From contig NZ_VORY01000020.1 in the NCBI RefSeq assembly GCF_007997295.1, positions 1-64,000 on the forward strand: a stretch of 64,000 nucleotides of DNA, read 5' to 3'. Made by a program: the position numbers and the translations under genes. Positions 1 to 8,193 of the stretch are shown piece by piece. Source of the stretch: Gillisia hiemivivida. Its GTDB lineage: Bacteria > Bacteroidota > Bacteroidia > Flavobacteriales > Flavobacteriaceae. Below the pieces are notes generated by a model that was not told the DNA's origin, searched no databases, and saw nothing but the letters and a program-made list of their open reading frames with translations. Position 1 is the first letter of the stretch, and every line of letters begins with the position of its first letter.

Positions 1-1000
1 CATTTCCCGAGGAATCGGGATGTCGAAATGTGATTGAATGGTAATATTGATACTTCGAAAAACTAAGGTTTTAGACATTTGCAAAATTGTCATTCTGAAC
101 GCAATGAAATGAAGTGAAGAATCTCTGCAAATTAAAGAGATTTTTCCTTCGTCGAAATGACATTTTTTAAAGTTATCGCATTTCCAGTAGGATCGGGATG
201 TCGATATATAATTGCACAATTCAAGCCGTTAAAAACTTCGACCTCAGTTTGACATTTTATGTTACACAGAAGATTATATTGAATTGTCACATTGAGCTTG
301 TCGAAATGTGATTGAATGGTAATATTGATACTTCGAAAAACTAAGGTTTTAGAAATTTTCAATATTGTCATTCTGAACGCAATGAAATGAAGTGAAGAAT
401 CTCTGTGAATTAAAGAGATTCCTCCTTCGTCGGAATGACACTTTTATAAGATTGTCCCATTTCCAGTGAGATCGGGATGTCGAAATGTGATTGAATGGTA
501 ATATTGATACTTCGAAAAACTAAGGTTTTAGAAATTTTCAATATTGTCATTCTGAACGCAATGAAATGAAATGAAGAATCTCTGTAAATTAAAGAGATTC
601 CTCTTTCGGCGCAATGACATTTTTTCAACGTTGTCCCATTTCCCGAGGGATCTGGATGTCGATATATAATTACACAATTCAAGCCGTTAAAAACTTCGAC
701 AGGCTCAGTTTGACATTTTATGTTACACAGAAGATTATATTGAATTGTCACATTTCCCGAGGAATCGGGATGTCGAAATGTGATTGAATGGTAATATTGA
801 TACTTCGAAAAACTAAGGTTTTAGACATTTGCAAAATTGTCATTCTGAACGCAATGAAATGAAGTGAAGAATCTCTGTAAATTAAAGAGATTCCTCCTTC
901 GTCGGAATGACATTTTTTAAAGTTATCGCATTTCCAGTGAGATCGGGATGTCTAAATGTGATTAAATAGCTGTCTTGACACTTCTAAAGGCTCGGAATGA
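1..1000. repeat. Gene-free array of imperfect direct repeats
   Basis: The module beginning TGATTGAATGGTAATATTG recurs at 31, 309, 488 and 781, with a decayed copy near 958. Spacings are 278, 179 and 293 bases. Each copy continues through an ACTTCGAAAAACTAAGG segment into TCATTCTGAACGCAATG and an AATCTCTG/AGAGATT segment. The block at 1-130 is repeated almost exactly at 753-880. The longer spacings contain an extra module near 205-290 and 660-740 (a GCCGTTAAAAACTTCGAC segment). Open frames here only follow the repeat and are not called as genes. The remainder to 1154 holds another weak repeat remnant and the promoter region of the next gene. Confidence 0.85.
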
Positions 1001-1154
1001 CAAATAACGTAAAACCTACAAAACAATTAAGATCCTGAAACATCATGCTGCCTCGGGACAGTATTACGGACTTCGTAATTTGAGAGAGCTTCTTTTCTCA
1101 AGAAAATAAATCTAAGTTTTTTCTACCTTTAGCCTAATAACCAAGTGCAATATC

Positions 1155-1637
1155 ATGGATAAATTTACAATTGAAATTAAGTGGGGTGTTATTTTTACCG
1201 TTTTAGCCTTGCTTTGGATGGTTTTTGAAAAAACAATGGGTTGGCATGATGTACTTATCGCTAAACAAGCCATTTACACTAACTTCTTCGGAATCTTTGC
1301 AGTATTAGTTTATTTTCTCGCGATTAGGGATAAAAAAATAAACTTTTATAATAGACAAATGACTTGGCGCCAAGGTTTTGTGGCCGGAATAATAGTAACC
1401 ATTGTAGTTACATTTCTTGCTCCCTTATCACAATTCGTAACCAGCAACTATATTACTCCCGATTATTTTGAGAATGTAATTGCATATAGTGTAGAAACAA
1501 AAGTGATGACCCAAGAACAAGCTGAAGCGTATTTCAATCTAAAATCCTATATTATTCAAGCTACTTTTGGTGCCTTGGTAATGGGTGTAGTAACCTCTGC
1601 CGCAGTTGCATGGTTTCTAAAAACAAAGAAAGAGTAA
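1155..1637 (+). CDS. DUF4199-family membrane protein
   Basis: A 160-residue protein with four predicted membrane segments (about residues 8-28, 39-58, 74-96 and 132-155) separated by short loops. Length and layout match the DUF4199 family, common in Bacteroidota and of unknown function. The hydrophilic stretch between the third and fourth segments (residues 97-130) is typical of the family. The start follows directly after the repeat array. It has no operon partner: the next gene is on the other strand beyond a repeat-filled gap. Confidence 0.8.
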   Translation: MDKFTIEIKWGVIFTVLALLWMVFEKTMGWHDVLIAKQAIYTNFFGIFAVLVYFLAIRDKKINFYNRQMTWRQGFVAGIIVTIVVTFLAPLSQFVTSNYITPDYFENVIAYSVETKVMTQEQAEAYFNLKSYIIQATFGALVMGVVTSAAVAWFLKTKKE

Positions 1638-1654
1638 GCTATTTAGCAAAAAAA

Positions 1655-1875
1655 ATGCTGTCATTTCGAAGGAGCCTTTCGCGACTGAGAAATCCCTTCT
1701 TTACTTGAAGTTTTAAACTCCATTGAGATCTCTCACTACGTTCGAAATGACAAATCGGGAAATTATCTTCTACCAAAAAGTGTCATTTCGAAGAAGGCTT
1801 TCGCAACTGAGAAATCTCTTCTTTACTTTACACATATAATTCAATTGAGATCTCTCACTACGTTCGAGATGACAA
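1655..1875. repeat. Two copies of an intergenic TCATTTCGAA element
   Basis: Two copies of about 90 bases, near 1660-1752 and 1780-1873. Each runs from TGTCATTTCGAAG through GACTGAGAAATC and CTTCTTTACTT to GAGATCTCTCACTACGTTCG and AATGACA. The ends are mutually complementary, so each copy can fold. This is the common flavobacterial intergenic repeat type; it fills the gap between two convergent genes. Confidence 0.8.
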
Positions 1876-1919
1876 AAAATTCAAGAAAACTGGACAGAAA
1901 AACTTAAAATCAAATTGAT

Positions 1920-2612
1920 TTAATCAATCTTCAACAACAGATTAGGATCTGGGCAGTTGTCCAGATAAAAGTCTAGTTTATCTGCAGATGCAACTCCCGG
2001 ATAATCCCCTGTATATCCTTGAATATCCTTAATAACTTGAAAATGTAAATGCGGAGCATAATCTCCATTTACCTTGTGGGAACCAAGAGTTCCAATTTTA
2101 TCTCCGGCTTCCACGATCTGGCCGAAACTTAATTTTTTAATGGAGTCTTTGCTTAGATGTCCATATAGAGTATAAAAGGTTCTATCTCCCACAATATGTT
2201 CTAGAATAATTGTTGGGCCATAATTACCAAAACCTTCATTCTCCTTAAAGCTATGTACTGTGCCTTCTAAAGCTGCTAGAACTGCAGTCCCAGCATCACA
2301 CCAAAAATCCAAACCTATATGTATATTTCTTGAAGAAGGGCTTGTTTCGCCTTTAAAGATGACACTACGCTGGTATAGCGTGCGTTTCTCATTATAACCT
2401 CCATAAGCCACTTTTGCTTTCTTGGAAGCAACATATCCATCTATAAAAGTCTTCACTGCAATTGCAGATGGAATAGGCATCTCCCTAATATCTTTATTTG
2501 TTTCAGAAAGATCTATGTGAACAAAATCCTTCTTTGCAAAGGTTTTATCTAAGACAGGAGTAAATTCATTCGTGCAATCTTTTAGAAATTCAGCGAAATT
2601 TGATTTGAACAT
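1920..2612 (-). CDS. M23-family metallopeptidase
   Basis: A 230-residue protein whose C-terminal half (about 95-200) is an M23/LytM peptidase domain. Zinc-ligand positions are visible: H98 and D102 in HIGLD, and H188/H190 in PHLHF; the YGHL motif lies at 150-153. Family members cut peptide bonds in peptidoglycan or act as endopeptidases. No signal peptide or lipobox is present, unlike most wall-active relatives, so its place of action is unclear. The N-terminal about 90 residues match nothing I recognise. It lies 23 bases downstream of the DUF4097-like gene and may be co-transcribed with the sigma-factor operon. Confidence 0.85.
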   Translation of the reverse strand: MFKSNFAEFLKDCTNEFTPVLDKTFAKKDFVHIDLSETNKDIREMPIPSAIAVKTFIDGYVASKKAKVAYGGYNEKRTLYQRSVIFKGETSPSSRNIHIGLDFWCDAGTAVLAALEGTVHSFKENEGFGNYGPTIILEHIVGDRTFYTLYGHLSKDSIKKLSFGQIVEAGDKIGTLGSHKVNGDYAPHLHFQVIKDIQGYTGDYPGVASADKLDFYLDNCPDPNLLLKID

Positions 2613-2635
2613 GAGCTATTTTTTTCAAAAATAAC

Positions 2636-4036
2636 TTATTTTATATACACGTCGCTAAAACTTGCATTTATGTTAACACTTCCATTTCCGTCCTTAGCTT
2701 TATAGTATCCATTAAGAATCTCATTATCATAAGATTTGGTAGCTTTTATAGAAGGTGTTTTTGGATATTCAATATTGCTTTGAGTACCATTGTAATTGAA
2801 ATTTAAAGCAGCGCTAGGTAAAGAAAGTCTTAAGTCACTATTTTCTAAAGTGATATCTAGATTTTTAAATCCCGATCCCAATTTCCCTACAGCAAGTTCG
2901 CCAAAGGTTCCCGAAAGTATTCCGGTTTCAGTTATTTCCTTTATGCTTACATCGCTGGAATTAGAGATGAGTTTAATGCTTTTTACTTTCCCTATTTCGC
3001 AGTTTTCCACATAATTGGTTTTAAGCACTCCATAATTCCAAATATTCACATTTATTGGACTATATGATACTTTAACTTCTGTTTTCTCGCCTTCAATGAT
3101 ATTGGCAGATAGTTTACTGTGTGATAAATTCGCTTTTAAATTGGTAGTTTTTTCTCCCAATTTCAATTCGCCATATCTCACATCAAGATCTAATTTAGCA
3201 TTTCTGGGGATTTTAATTTTAATGATCCGCTTGCCTTGAGAAGAAGCTTTGGTTGTTTCCTTTTCACCTCCTTTAAAATTTTGTTTTCCTTCCATTTCTT
3301 TACCAAAATTCTCTCCCCAGTTTTCCATTTTTCTTCCAAAATCTTCGCCCCATTTTTCCATATCCTTTCCAAAATTCTTCTCGAATTCTTCTCCCCAAGC
3401 TTCCATTTTCTTTTCAAAATTTTTCTCCCATCCCTCAGAGTTCTTCTCGAATTGTTTCCCCCAGGCTTCCATAGATTTTTCGAAGTCCTTTCCGAAATTC
3501 TTCTCCATTTTTTTCTCCCACTTCTCCATATACTTGTCCCCATCTTTTTTGTAGGCATCATAATCGAAGTCCATATTCCCTATCTTCTCATGAAATTCTG
3601 CTGGTAACGGATTTTTACTGATGTTCTCCAACATAGGCGCTATCATATCGGTCATCATTGGCCCCAAGATATCTTGCAGTTCTCCCATAGATTCGGTTAA
3701 AGAAGAAAGATCCATATCTATATTTAAATTCATTGCAGTCCCTCCACCAGAGCTGATCTCAATTTTTTCTGAACTCCCTGAAGTTTCCAGTTTCCAGCTT
3801 TCCAAAGCTTTTTTAGCATCTTCGCTTTTTAAATTTCCTGGTTCTAGATAGGCTTCTATAGCTACTTCGTTCTTATCCCAATTCTCAATGATTATATTGG
3901 TGTATTTTGCATCTATCACCACAGAAACATCCTGTTTTGTTTTATAAGTCTTCTCAAGTTTTTTAGTTTGAGCAAATATCCCTGCAGAAAATAATAAGCA
4001 AAATAGTAGGGTATAATTAGGCTTTATGGTTTTCAT
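2636..4036 (-). CDS. Secreted DUF4097-like protein with Trp-rich 11-residue repeats
   Basis: A 466-residue exported protein. The chosen ATG (4036) gives a clean signal peptide ending FSAGIFAQ; the longer in-frame start at 4066 would only extend the overlap with the upstream gene. The N-terminal part and the C-terminal about 200 residues are beta-rich, with alternating short strands as in DUF4097/adhesin-like beta-helical proteins. Between them (3281-3535) lies a charged segment with Trp, Phe and Met at regular spacing, built from 11-residue units. Third gene of a sigma factor/membrane protein/secreted protein operon, so it may be a target or part of an envelope-stress circuit. Function unknown. 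Confidence 0.7.
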   Translation of the reverse strand: MKTIKPNYTLLFCLLFSAGIFAQTKKLEKTYKTKQDVSVVIDAKYTNIIIENWDKNEVAIEAYLEPGNLKSEDAKKALESWKLETSGSSEKIEISSGGGTAMNLNIDMDLSSLTESMGELQDILGPMMTDMIAPMLENISKNPLPAEFHEKIGNMDFDYDAYKKDGDKYMEKWEKKMEKNFGKDFEKSMEAWGKQFEKNSEGWEKNFEKKMEAWGEEFEKNFGKDMEKWGEDFGRKMENWGENFGKEMEGKQNFKGGEKETTKASSQGKRIIKIKIPRNAKLDLDVRYGELKLGEKTTNLKANLSHSKLSANIIEGEKTEVKVSYSPINVNIWNYGVLKTNYVENCEIGKVKSIKLISNSSDVSIKEITETGILSGTFGELAVGKLGSGFKNLDITLENSDLRLSLPSAALNFNYNGTQSNIEYPKTPSIKATKSYDNEILNGYYKAKDGNGSVNINASFSDVYIK

Positions 4037-4619
4037 TATTGGTGTTTTTAGTTTGTTTAATTTCATTTAATTTATTCTTGAGTTTGTACAATAAGTCCAA
4101 ACGAAATTGAAGATTTTCGACCATAGCTTCAATAGTTTGCTCATTAGGGCCCATCTCATTAAACTCAGCATTCAAGCGTTTATATTCTGTATTTAATTCT
4201 GACATCTTTCCCATAAAGGAATCTATCAAGGCCTTGTTTGAAGGATTTACTTCCAGCTTAGCCAGTTCCATATTGATCCCTGCTAAATAATAGTTTTCAA
4301 TCTTTTTAAAATCTGGAGAAACCTCACTTAGCTGAAATTCTTTTACAGGAATCTCATTTTTTTCGTCTTCAGCTTCCGGGGTAGCAACAATCGGAGTTTC
4401 ATTGTTTATAATGACGTCTCTGTTAAAGAACAAGGTGCCAATCCCTAAAGCAACAATAAACACAGCTGCAATTTTTAGAAAGAAATATTTATTGGTCTTT
4501 TTTTCTTGTGGAAGCTTGTTATCTAACCTCGCTTCAAAGCGTTTTTGATGCCCTTTGCTTAGTTTTTCTGAAGTCCAAGGCTCATCATCCTTGAACATTT
4601 TTCTAATATCCTGTGCCAT
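4017..4619 (-). CDS. Single-pass membrane protein, probable anti-sigma factor
   Basis: A 200-residue protein: a charged cytoplasmic N-terminus (about 1-45), one membrane segment (about 47-64, FFLKIAAVFIVALGIGTLFF) and a C-terminal part with helical, coiled-coil-like character (about 100-195). It overlaps the upstream sigma-factor gene by 17 bases and the downstream gene by 20, implying translational coupling. Anti-sigma factors are typically encoded directly after their ECF sigma factor with this topology. No zinc-binding HxxxCxxC motif is present, so the role is inferred from position and topology. Confidence 0.65.
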   Translation of the reverse strand: MAQDIRKMFKDDEPWTSEKLSKGHQKRFEARLDNKLPQEKKTNKYFFLKIAAVFIVALGIGTLFFNRDVIINNETPIVATPEAEDEKNEIPVKEFQLSEVSPDFKKIENYYLAGINMELAKLEVNPSNKALIDSFMGKMSELNTEYKRLNAEFNEMGPNEQTIEAMVENLQFRLDLLYKLKNKLNEIKQTKNTNNENHKA

Positions 4620-5154
4620 TTCTAAATACTTTTAATTTTTCCTGTAATTTTTTCTTTCCTCTATGTACCAGTGTTCTGGAAGCTACCTGAGAGATCTTCA
4701 ATATTTCTGAAATTTCCTCATGATCATAACCTTCAATTAAGTAGAGCATAAGTGGGTATTTATACTTTTCTGGAAGCTCCTGAATTTCAGCTTTCACTTC
4801 TTCTACTCCAATTCCATCATCCACCTGCCAATCTTGAGACTCATCATCTGCTACTTTCTCTATCAGTTGTTCGTTAAGCGCAACATATTCCAACTTTTTT
4901 GCTTTTAACTGATCCAGGCATTTATTGATCACGATTCGTTTTAACCATGCGCCAAAAGTGACTTCTCCGGAATATTGATGAAGTTTAGCAAAGGCTTTAA
5001 TAAATGCTTCTTGCATGGCATCCTCAGCCTCTGCTGTATCCCGAAGAAATCTGCTGGCCACAATGAACATTCCATCACAATAACTGTTATAAAGTTTTAA
5101 TTGTGCTTTTCTGTTGTTGGCACGACAATCTTCTATGAGTTGATGCTTTAACAA
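4603..5154 (-). CDS. ECF-type RNA polymerase sigma factor
   Basis: A 183-residue sigma-70 factor of the extracytoplasmic-function type. Region 2 is visible at about residues 20-90 (DAMQEAFIKAF and the FGAWLKRIVINKCLD motif). Region 4 is at about 125-175, with ELPEKYKYPLMLYLIEGY and the helix-turn-helix HEEISEILKIS. Region 3 is absent, as expected. It heads an overlapping three-gene operon with a probable membrane anti-sigma factor and a secreted protein. It probably directs transcription of envelope-related genes when the membrane partner releases it; targets cannot be read from the window. Confidence 0.9.
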   Translation of the reverse strand: MLKHQLIEDCRANNRKAQLKLYNSYCDGMFIVASRFLRDTAEAEDAMQEAFIKAFAKLHQYSGEVTFGAWLKRIVINKCLDQLKAKKLEYVALNEQLIEKVADDESQDWQVDDGIGVEEVKAEIQELPEKYKYPLMLYLIEGYDHEEISEILKISQVASRTLVHRGKKKLQEKLKVFRNGTGY

Positions 5155-5568
5155 AATTTAATAATGCTTAGTTAGTATTTAAAAGACGATCTAAAAATTC
5201 TCCTGTTGCAAAATTTAGCAGTTTTTTTTCTGAAAAAAGTATTTCTGAAAGGTTTTGCATAATTTTAATTGGATACCGTTTTTCACTCACATATATCCTG
5301 TTCCCAAACATCGGGAGTTTCAGGCTAACCTCCAGACTTACTAGGATACTGAAACAATTGAGATAGCCATCAGAACAACATGACGAAAAACCTGAATATA
5401 GCTGGTTAAAAGTGATTTCCAGCCTTAAACTGGATATCGTATTTTTGATTGACAATTTCCTATAATTTAAGAGAATTGGTATAGTTTTAGAAAAGTATTT
5501 TTAAATCAGTAATCTGGAGACAAGCTTATTAATTTATATTTATTTATGAAAATAAAGAATTTGCAAGC
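5155..5568. repeat. Intergenic gap with a decayed repeat
   Basis: The 414-base gap between divergent genes contains, at about 5296-5385, a degenerate copy of the CCTGAAACTCCCGA/TTTCAG element seen better preserved near 7843, 10437 and 32380. An open frame (5168-5455, minus) runs through it, but its sequence follows the repeat and is not called. The remainder is AT-rich and probably carries the promoters of both flanking genes; no convincing motif was found. Confidence 0.6.
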
Positions 5569-6153
5569 ATGAAAAATTCGCAACGCTATACTATTATTAA
5601 AATTATTATTGCCGTAATAGCAGTAGTTATTGGAGGGGTCTTATTGTGGCGTTATTCTACCAAAGCTCATAGCCCTGAAGATTCAAGTGTGTTTTCTGAA
5701 GATTCTTTAAAAATGGAAGTTGTTTATAATAGACCCTATAAAAAAGGGAGAGAGGTTTTCGGGGGATTGGTACCTTATGGAGAAGTTTGGAGGACTGGAG
5801 CTAACGAAGCCACTACATTTTCAACCAATAAAGATGTTTTAGTTGATGGCTCACCGCTTAAAAGTGGAACCTATACTTTATGGACCATCCCTATGCAGAA
5901 TTCCTGGAAAGTGATCTTTAATTCTAAAATGTATCCTTGGGGCATTAATCTGGAAAAAAAAGCATCTCGCGATCCCAATTTTGACGTTTTGGTATTAGAA
6001 GTGCCAATAACAAAGGTTCAGGATACCTTGGAGCAATTCAGCATTTATTTTGAAAAGTCAAACGATCTGGTTCTTTTCTACTTGGCTTGGGATGATATTA
6101 AGATAAGTGTTCCCATTAAAAATAAAAAAACTGTCCAAAAAAATAATTTCTGA
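5569..6153 (+). CDS. DUF2911-family membrane-anchored protein
   Basis: A 194-residue protein with an N-terminal membrane anchor or uncleaved signal (about 8-28), then a DUF2911 domain (about 48-185). Family hallmarks are the VVYNRPYKKGR and EVWRTGANEAT motifs and the GTYTLWTIP strand. DUF2911 proteins are exported beta-sandwich proteins frequent in Bacteroidota; no activity is established. It stands alone between divergent and convergent neighbours. Confidence 0.85.
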   Translation: MKNSQRYTIIKIIIAVIAVVIGGVLLWRYSTKAHSPEDSSVFSEDSLKMEVVYNRPYKKGREVFGGLVPYGEVWRTGANEATTFSTNKDVLVDGSPLKSGTYTLWTIPMQNSWKVIFNSKMYPWGINLEKKASRDPNFDVLVLEVPITKVQDTLEQFSIYFEKSNDLVLFYLAWDDIKISVPIKNKKTVQKNNF

Positions 6154-6202
6154 ACAGCTTTTTCTTCAACTAATTAGGATAATAGATTGAGATATTACTC
6201 AA

Positions 6203-6628
6203 TTATTCATCCAACATTAAATTTAAAGTAACATCTATATTGTCTCTTGTAGCTCTAGAATAAGGACAAATTTCATGGGCTTCATTTACCAACTGCTCCC
6301 CTTTCTCTACTTCTACTCCAGGGATATAGCAGTCTAAAATAGCGGCCAATTGTAAATTACCATCTTCTAAACTTCCCAATTTCACAGTCGCAGTAACACT
6401 AAAATCACCAAGATCTACTTTATGTTTTTTTGCAATTACTTGTAAAGCACTTCCAAAACAGGAAGAATATCCAGCTGCAAACAACTGTTCCGGGTTAGTG
6501 AAATCTTCTCCTTTCCCACCCATACCTTTGGGCATACTCACTCTCATATCTAATATACCATCGTCACTTTTCACATGTCCTTCTCGTCCTCCAGAAGTTG
6601 TAACTTTGGCTTTGTACAATGTTTTCAT
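6203..6628 (-). CDS. ohr: Organic hydroperoxide resistance protein (Ohr/OsmC family)
   Basis: A 141-residue protein of standard Ohr length. Ohr reduces organic hydroperoxides with a pair of reactive cysteines and lipoylated proteins as electron donors. The two cysteines are in place: C57 in SSCFGSAL and C121 in CPYSRATR. The N-terminal YKAKVTTSGGREG and the NPEQLFAAGY helix are typical of Ohr rather than OsmC. No OhrR-type repressor gene is adjacent, so regulation is not evident. It is divergent from meaB with a 104-base gap. Confidence 0.92.
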   Translation of the reverse strand: MKTLYKAKVTTSGGREGHVKSDDGILDMRVSMPKGMGGKGEDFTNPEQLFAAGYSSCFGSALQVIAKKHKVDLGDFSVTATVKLGSLEDGNLQLAAILDCYIPGVEVEKGEQLVNEAHEICPYSRATRDNIDVTLNLMLDE

Positions 6629-6703
6629 CTTGTATATTTTTGATTATTTTTAATTAAATTTGAAGATACCAACATTAGCTATTTACTTCAAAAGAAGTGC
6701 TCA

Positions 6704-6711
6704 TAAATTTG
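6704..6711 (+). promoter_or_regulatory. Possible -7 element upstream of meaB
   Basis: TAAATTTG matches the Bacteroidota -7 consensus TAnnTTTG and lies 21 bases before the TTG start of meaB. A clear -33 TTTG was not found, so this is tentative. Confidence 0.4.
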
Positions 6712-6732
6712 TCATAAATCTCGATTCTCACA

Positions 6733-7815
6733 TTGTCTAAATCTACTAAAAAATCTGCTTTGCAACAATCAGCAAGCATACCTGCAACCCCAAATATTAA
6801 TCCGGCATCAAAAGATAAGATCAAGGTCTCTAGGAAAAAGTTATTGGAAGATTCAGCTTTAGCAGCAAAACTATTAGCAGGAGACAAAACCGCTTTGAGC
6901 AGAGGGATCACTTTAGTTGAAAGCAACCAGAAAGAGCATAAGGCAATTGCTGAAAAACTTATTGAAGAATGCCTTCCTCATGCACACAGATCCCTTAGAA
7001 TAGGAATCACAGGCGTTCCCGGGGTGGGAAAAAGCACTTTTATTGAAGCCTTTGGTAGTTACTTGATCCATCAGGGGAAAAAAGTTGCGGTGTTAGCGGT
7101 AGATCCAAGTAGCTCGGTTTCTCACGGAAGCATAATGGGCGACAAAACCCGAATGGAAAATCTGGTGACAGAAGAAAATGCTTTTATTAGGCCTTCTCCT
7201 TCTGGGGATTCCCTTGGAGGTGTTGCAAGAAAAACACGAGAATCTATCATTCTTTGTGAAGCGGCCGGCTTTGATATATTACTTATAGAAACGGTTGGCG
7301 TGGGACAAAGTGAGACCACTGTACATAGCATGACAGATTTTTTCTTACTACTGAAATTAGCCGGCGCGGGAGATGAATTACAAGGAATTAAACGCGGAAT
7401 TATAGAAATGGCAGATTCTATAGTAATAAACAAAGCTGATGGAGACAACCTGAAAGCTGCACAAGCTGCCAGACTAGAGTTTAAAAGAGCTTTACATCTA
7501 TATCCGCCCAAAGCCAGTGAATGGGAGCCAAAAGTGTCTTTATGCAGTGCATTAGAAGAAACAGGTATAACTGCTGTTTGGGAAATGATCTTAGAATATA
7601 AATCTTTAGTAGATAAAAACGATTATTTTGAAATCAATCGTCATAACCAAAATAAATTCTGGTTGTTACAAACCATTAATGAGCATTTAAAAAGTAGATT
7701 CTATCAAGATTCTGAGATCAAAAAAGCTTTAGATAAACAACTAAAAGCGATAGAAAATAATGAAACCACTCCCTTTGCAGCTGCAAAATTTTTGCTGAAA
7801 CTACAAAGCCTTTAA
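6733..7815 (+). CDS. meaB: Methylmalonyl-CoA mutase-associated GTPase MeaB
   Basis: A 360-residue G3E-type P-loop GTPase. MeaB gates cobalamin loading and protects adenosylcobalamin-dependent acyl-CoA mutases from inactivation. Visible motifs: Walker A GVPGVGKS (94-101), the DPSSSVSHGSIMGDKTRM switch region, the ETVGVGQSE segment and the NKAD guanine-specificity motif. The start is TTG: an in-frame stop lies 15 bases upstream and no ATG occurs before the P-loop. No mutase subunit is adjacent; the only mutase in the window is the fused icmF at 39.5 kb, which carries its own G domain. This MeaB therefore probably serves a separate methylmalonyl-CoA mutase elsewhere. Confidence 0.92.
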   Translation: MSKSTKKSALQQSASIPATPNINPASKDKIKVSRKKLLEDSALAAKLLAGDKTALSRGITLVESNQKEHKAIAEKLIEECLPHAHRSLRIGITGVPGVGKSTFIEAFGSYLIHQGKKVAVLAVDPSSSVSHGSIMGDKTRMENLVTEENAFIRPSPSGDSLGGVARKTRESIILCEAAGFDILLIETVGVGQSETTVHSMTDFFLLLKLAGAGDELQGIKRGIIEMADSIVINKADGDNLKAAQAARLEFKRALHLYPPKASEWEPKVSLCSALEETGITAVWEMILEYKSLVDKNDYFEINRHNQNKFWLLQTINEHLKSRFYQDSEIKKALDKQLKAIENNETTPFAAAKFLLKLQSL

Positions 7816-7842
7816 AAATAAATTTAATTTTCCGTTAAGTGT

Positions 7843-7969
7843 CATAAACTGATAAAAGACGTCATTCTGGCCCGATCCTTTGGAAGTTTCAGAATCATAT
7901 TTCACTCTAAATGAAAACAATAAATTGAGACCCTGAAACGATTCCGATAACTATCGGAACAGGGTGACG
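7843..7969 (+). repeat. 127-bp element, left copy of an inverted pair
   Basis: This segment and the reverse complement of 10437-10563 align over their full length with roughly 85 percent identity by eye. It begins CATAAACTGATAAAAGACG and ends ATCGGAACAGGGTGACG. An inner near-palindrome (TTCCGATAACTATCGGAA) sits at its right end. The pair flanks the GT39 and PAP2 genes. Confidence 0.85.
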
Positions 7970-7997
7970 TGACAACTATCAGGGTGATGATATACTA

Positions 7998-8152
7998 ATC
8001 AAGAACCTCGGGGCAAGCCCGCCCGAACGGTACGTGCGGGCCCACGAGATATGAATTGGAAAATACTTTTAAAAATTCGAGGCAAGCCCGCCTGAATGAA
8101 ATTCTTTTCGGGCAGGCCTCGGGGAATTAAACCCTCAATGAGGGATTAAAAC
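7998..8152 (+). repeat. Mosaic palindromic repeat, copy 1
   Basis: First of six copies of an element running AATCAAGAACCTCGGGGCAA ... GGGGAATTAAACCC and ending in the hairpin CCCTCAATGAGGG followed by ATTAAAA. This copy carries two extra GC-rich palindromic cassettes: one after the first GCAAGCC (around GAACGGTACGTGCGGGC) and one after the second (around GAATGAAATTCTTTTCGGGC). Confidence 0.85.
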
Positions 8153-8181
8153 GAAAAACGCATATATAAAATAATATCTTT

Positions 8182-8189
8182 TACATTCG
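8182..8189 (+). promoter_or_regulatory. Possible -7 element at the GT39 start
   Basis: TACATTCG resembles the Bacteroidota -7 element (TAnnTTTG) and ends only four bases before the ATG, which would give a nearly leaderless mRNA. No -33 element is clear. Confidence 0.35.
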
Positions 8190-8193
8190 CCCC

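Noticed and set aside
132-751. Two minus-strand open frames (132-371, 410-751)
   Set aside because: They lie inside the repeat array and encode repeat-derived peptides with the same segments; no start signal and no protein-like composition.
3236-3607. Plus-strand frames rich in Phe, Ser and Lys
   Set aside because: They are the complement of the Trp-rich repeat of the secreted protein gene.
5168-5455. 95-codon open frame on the minus strand
   Set aside because: It overlaps a degenerate copy of the 127-bp repeat family and shows no family features.
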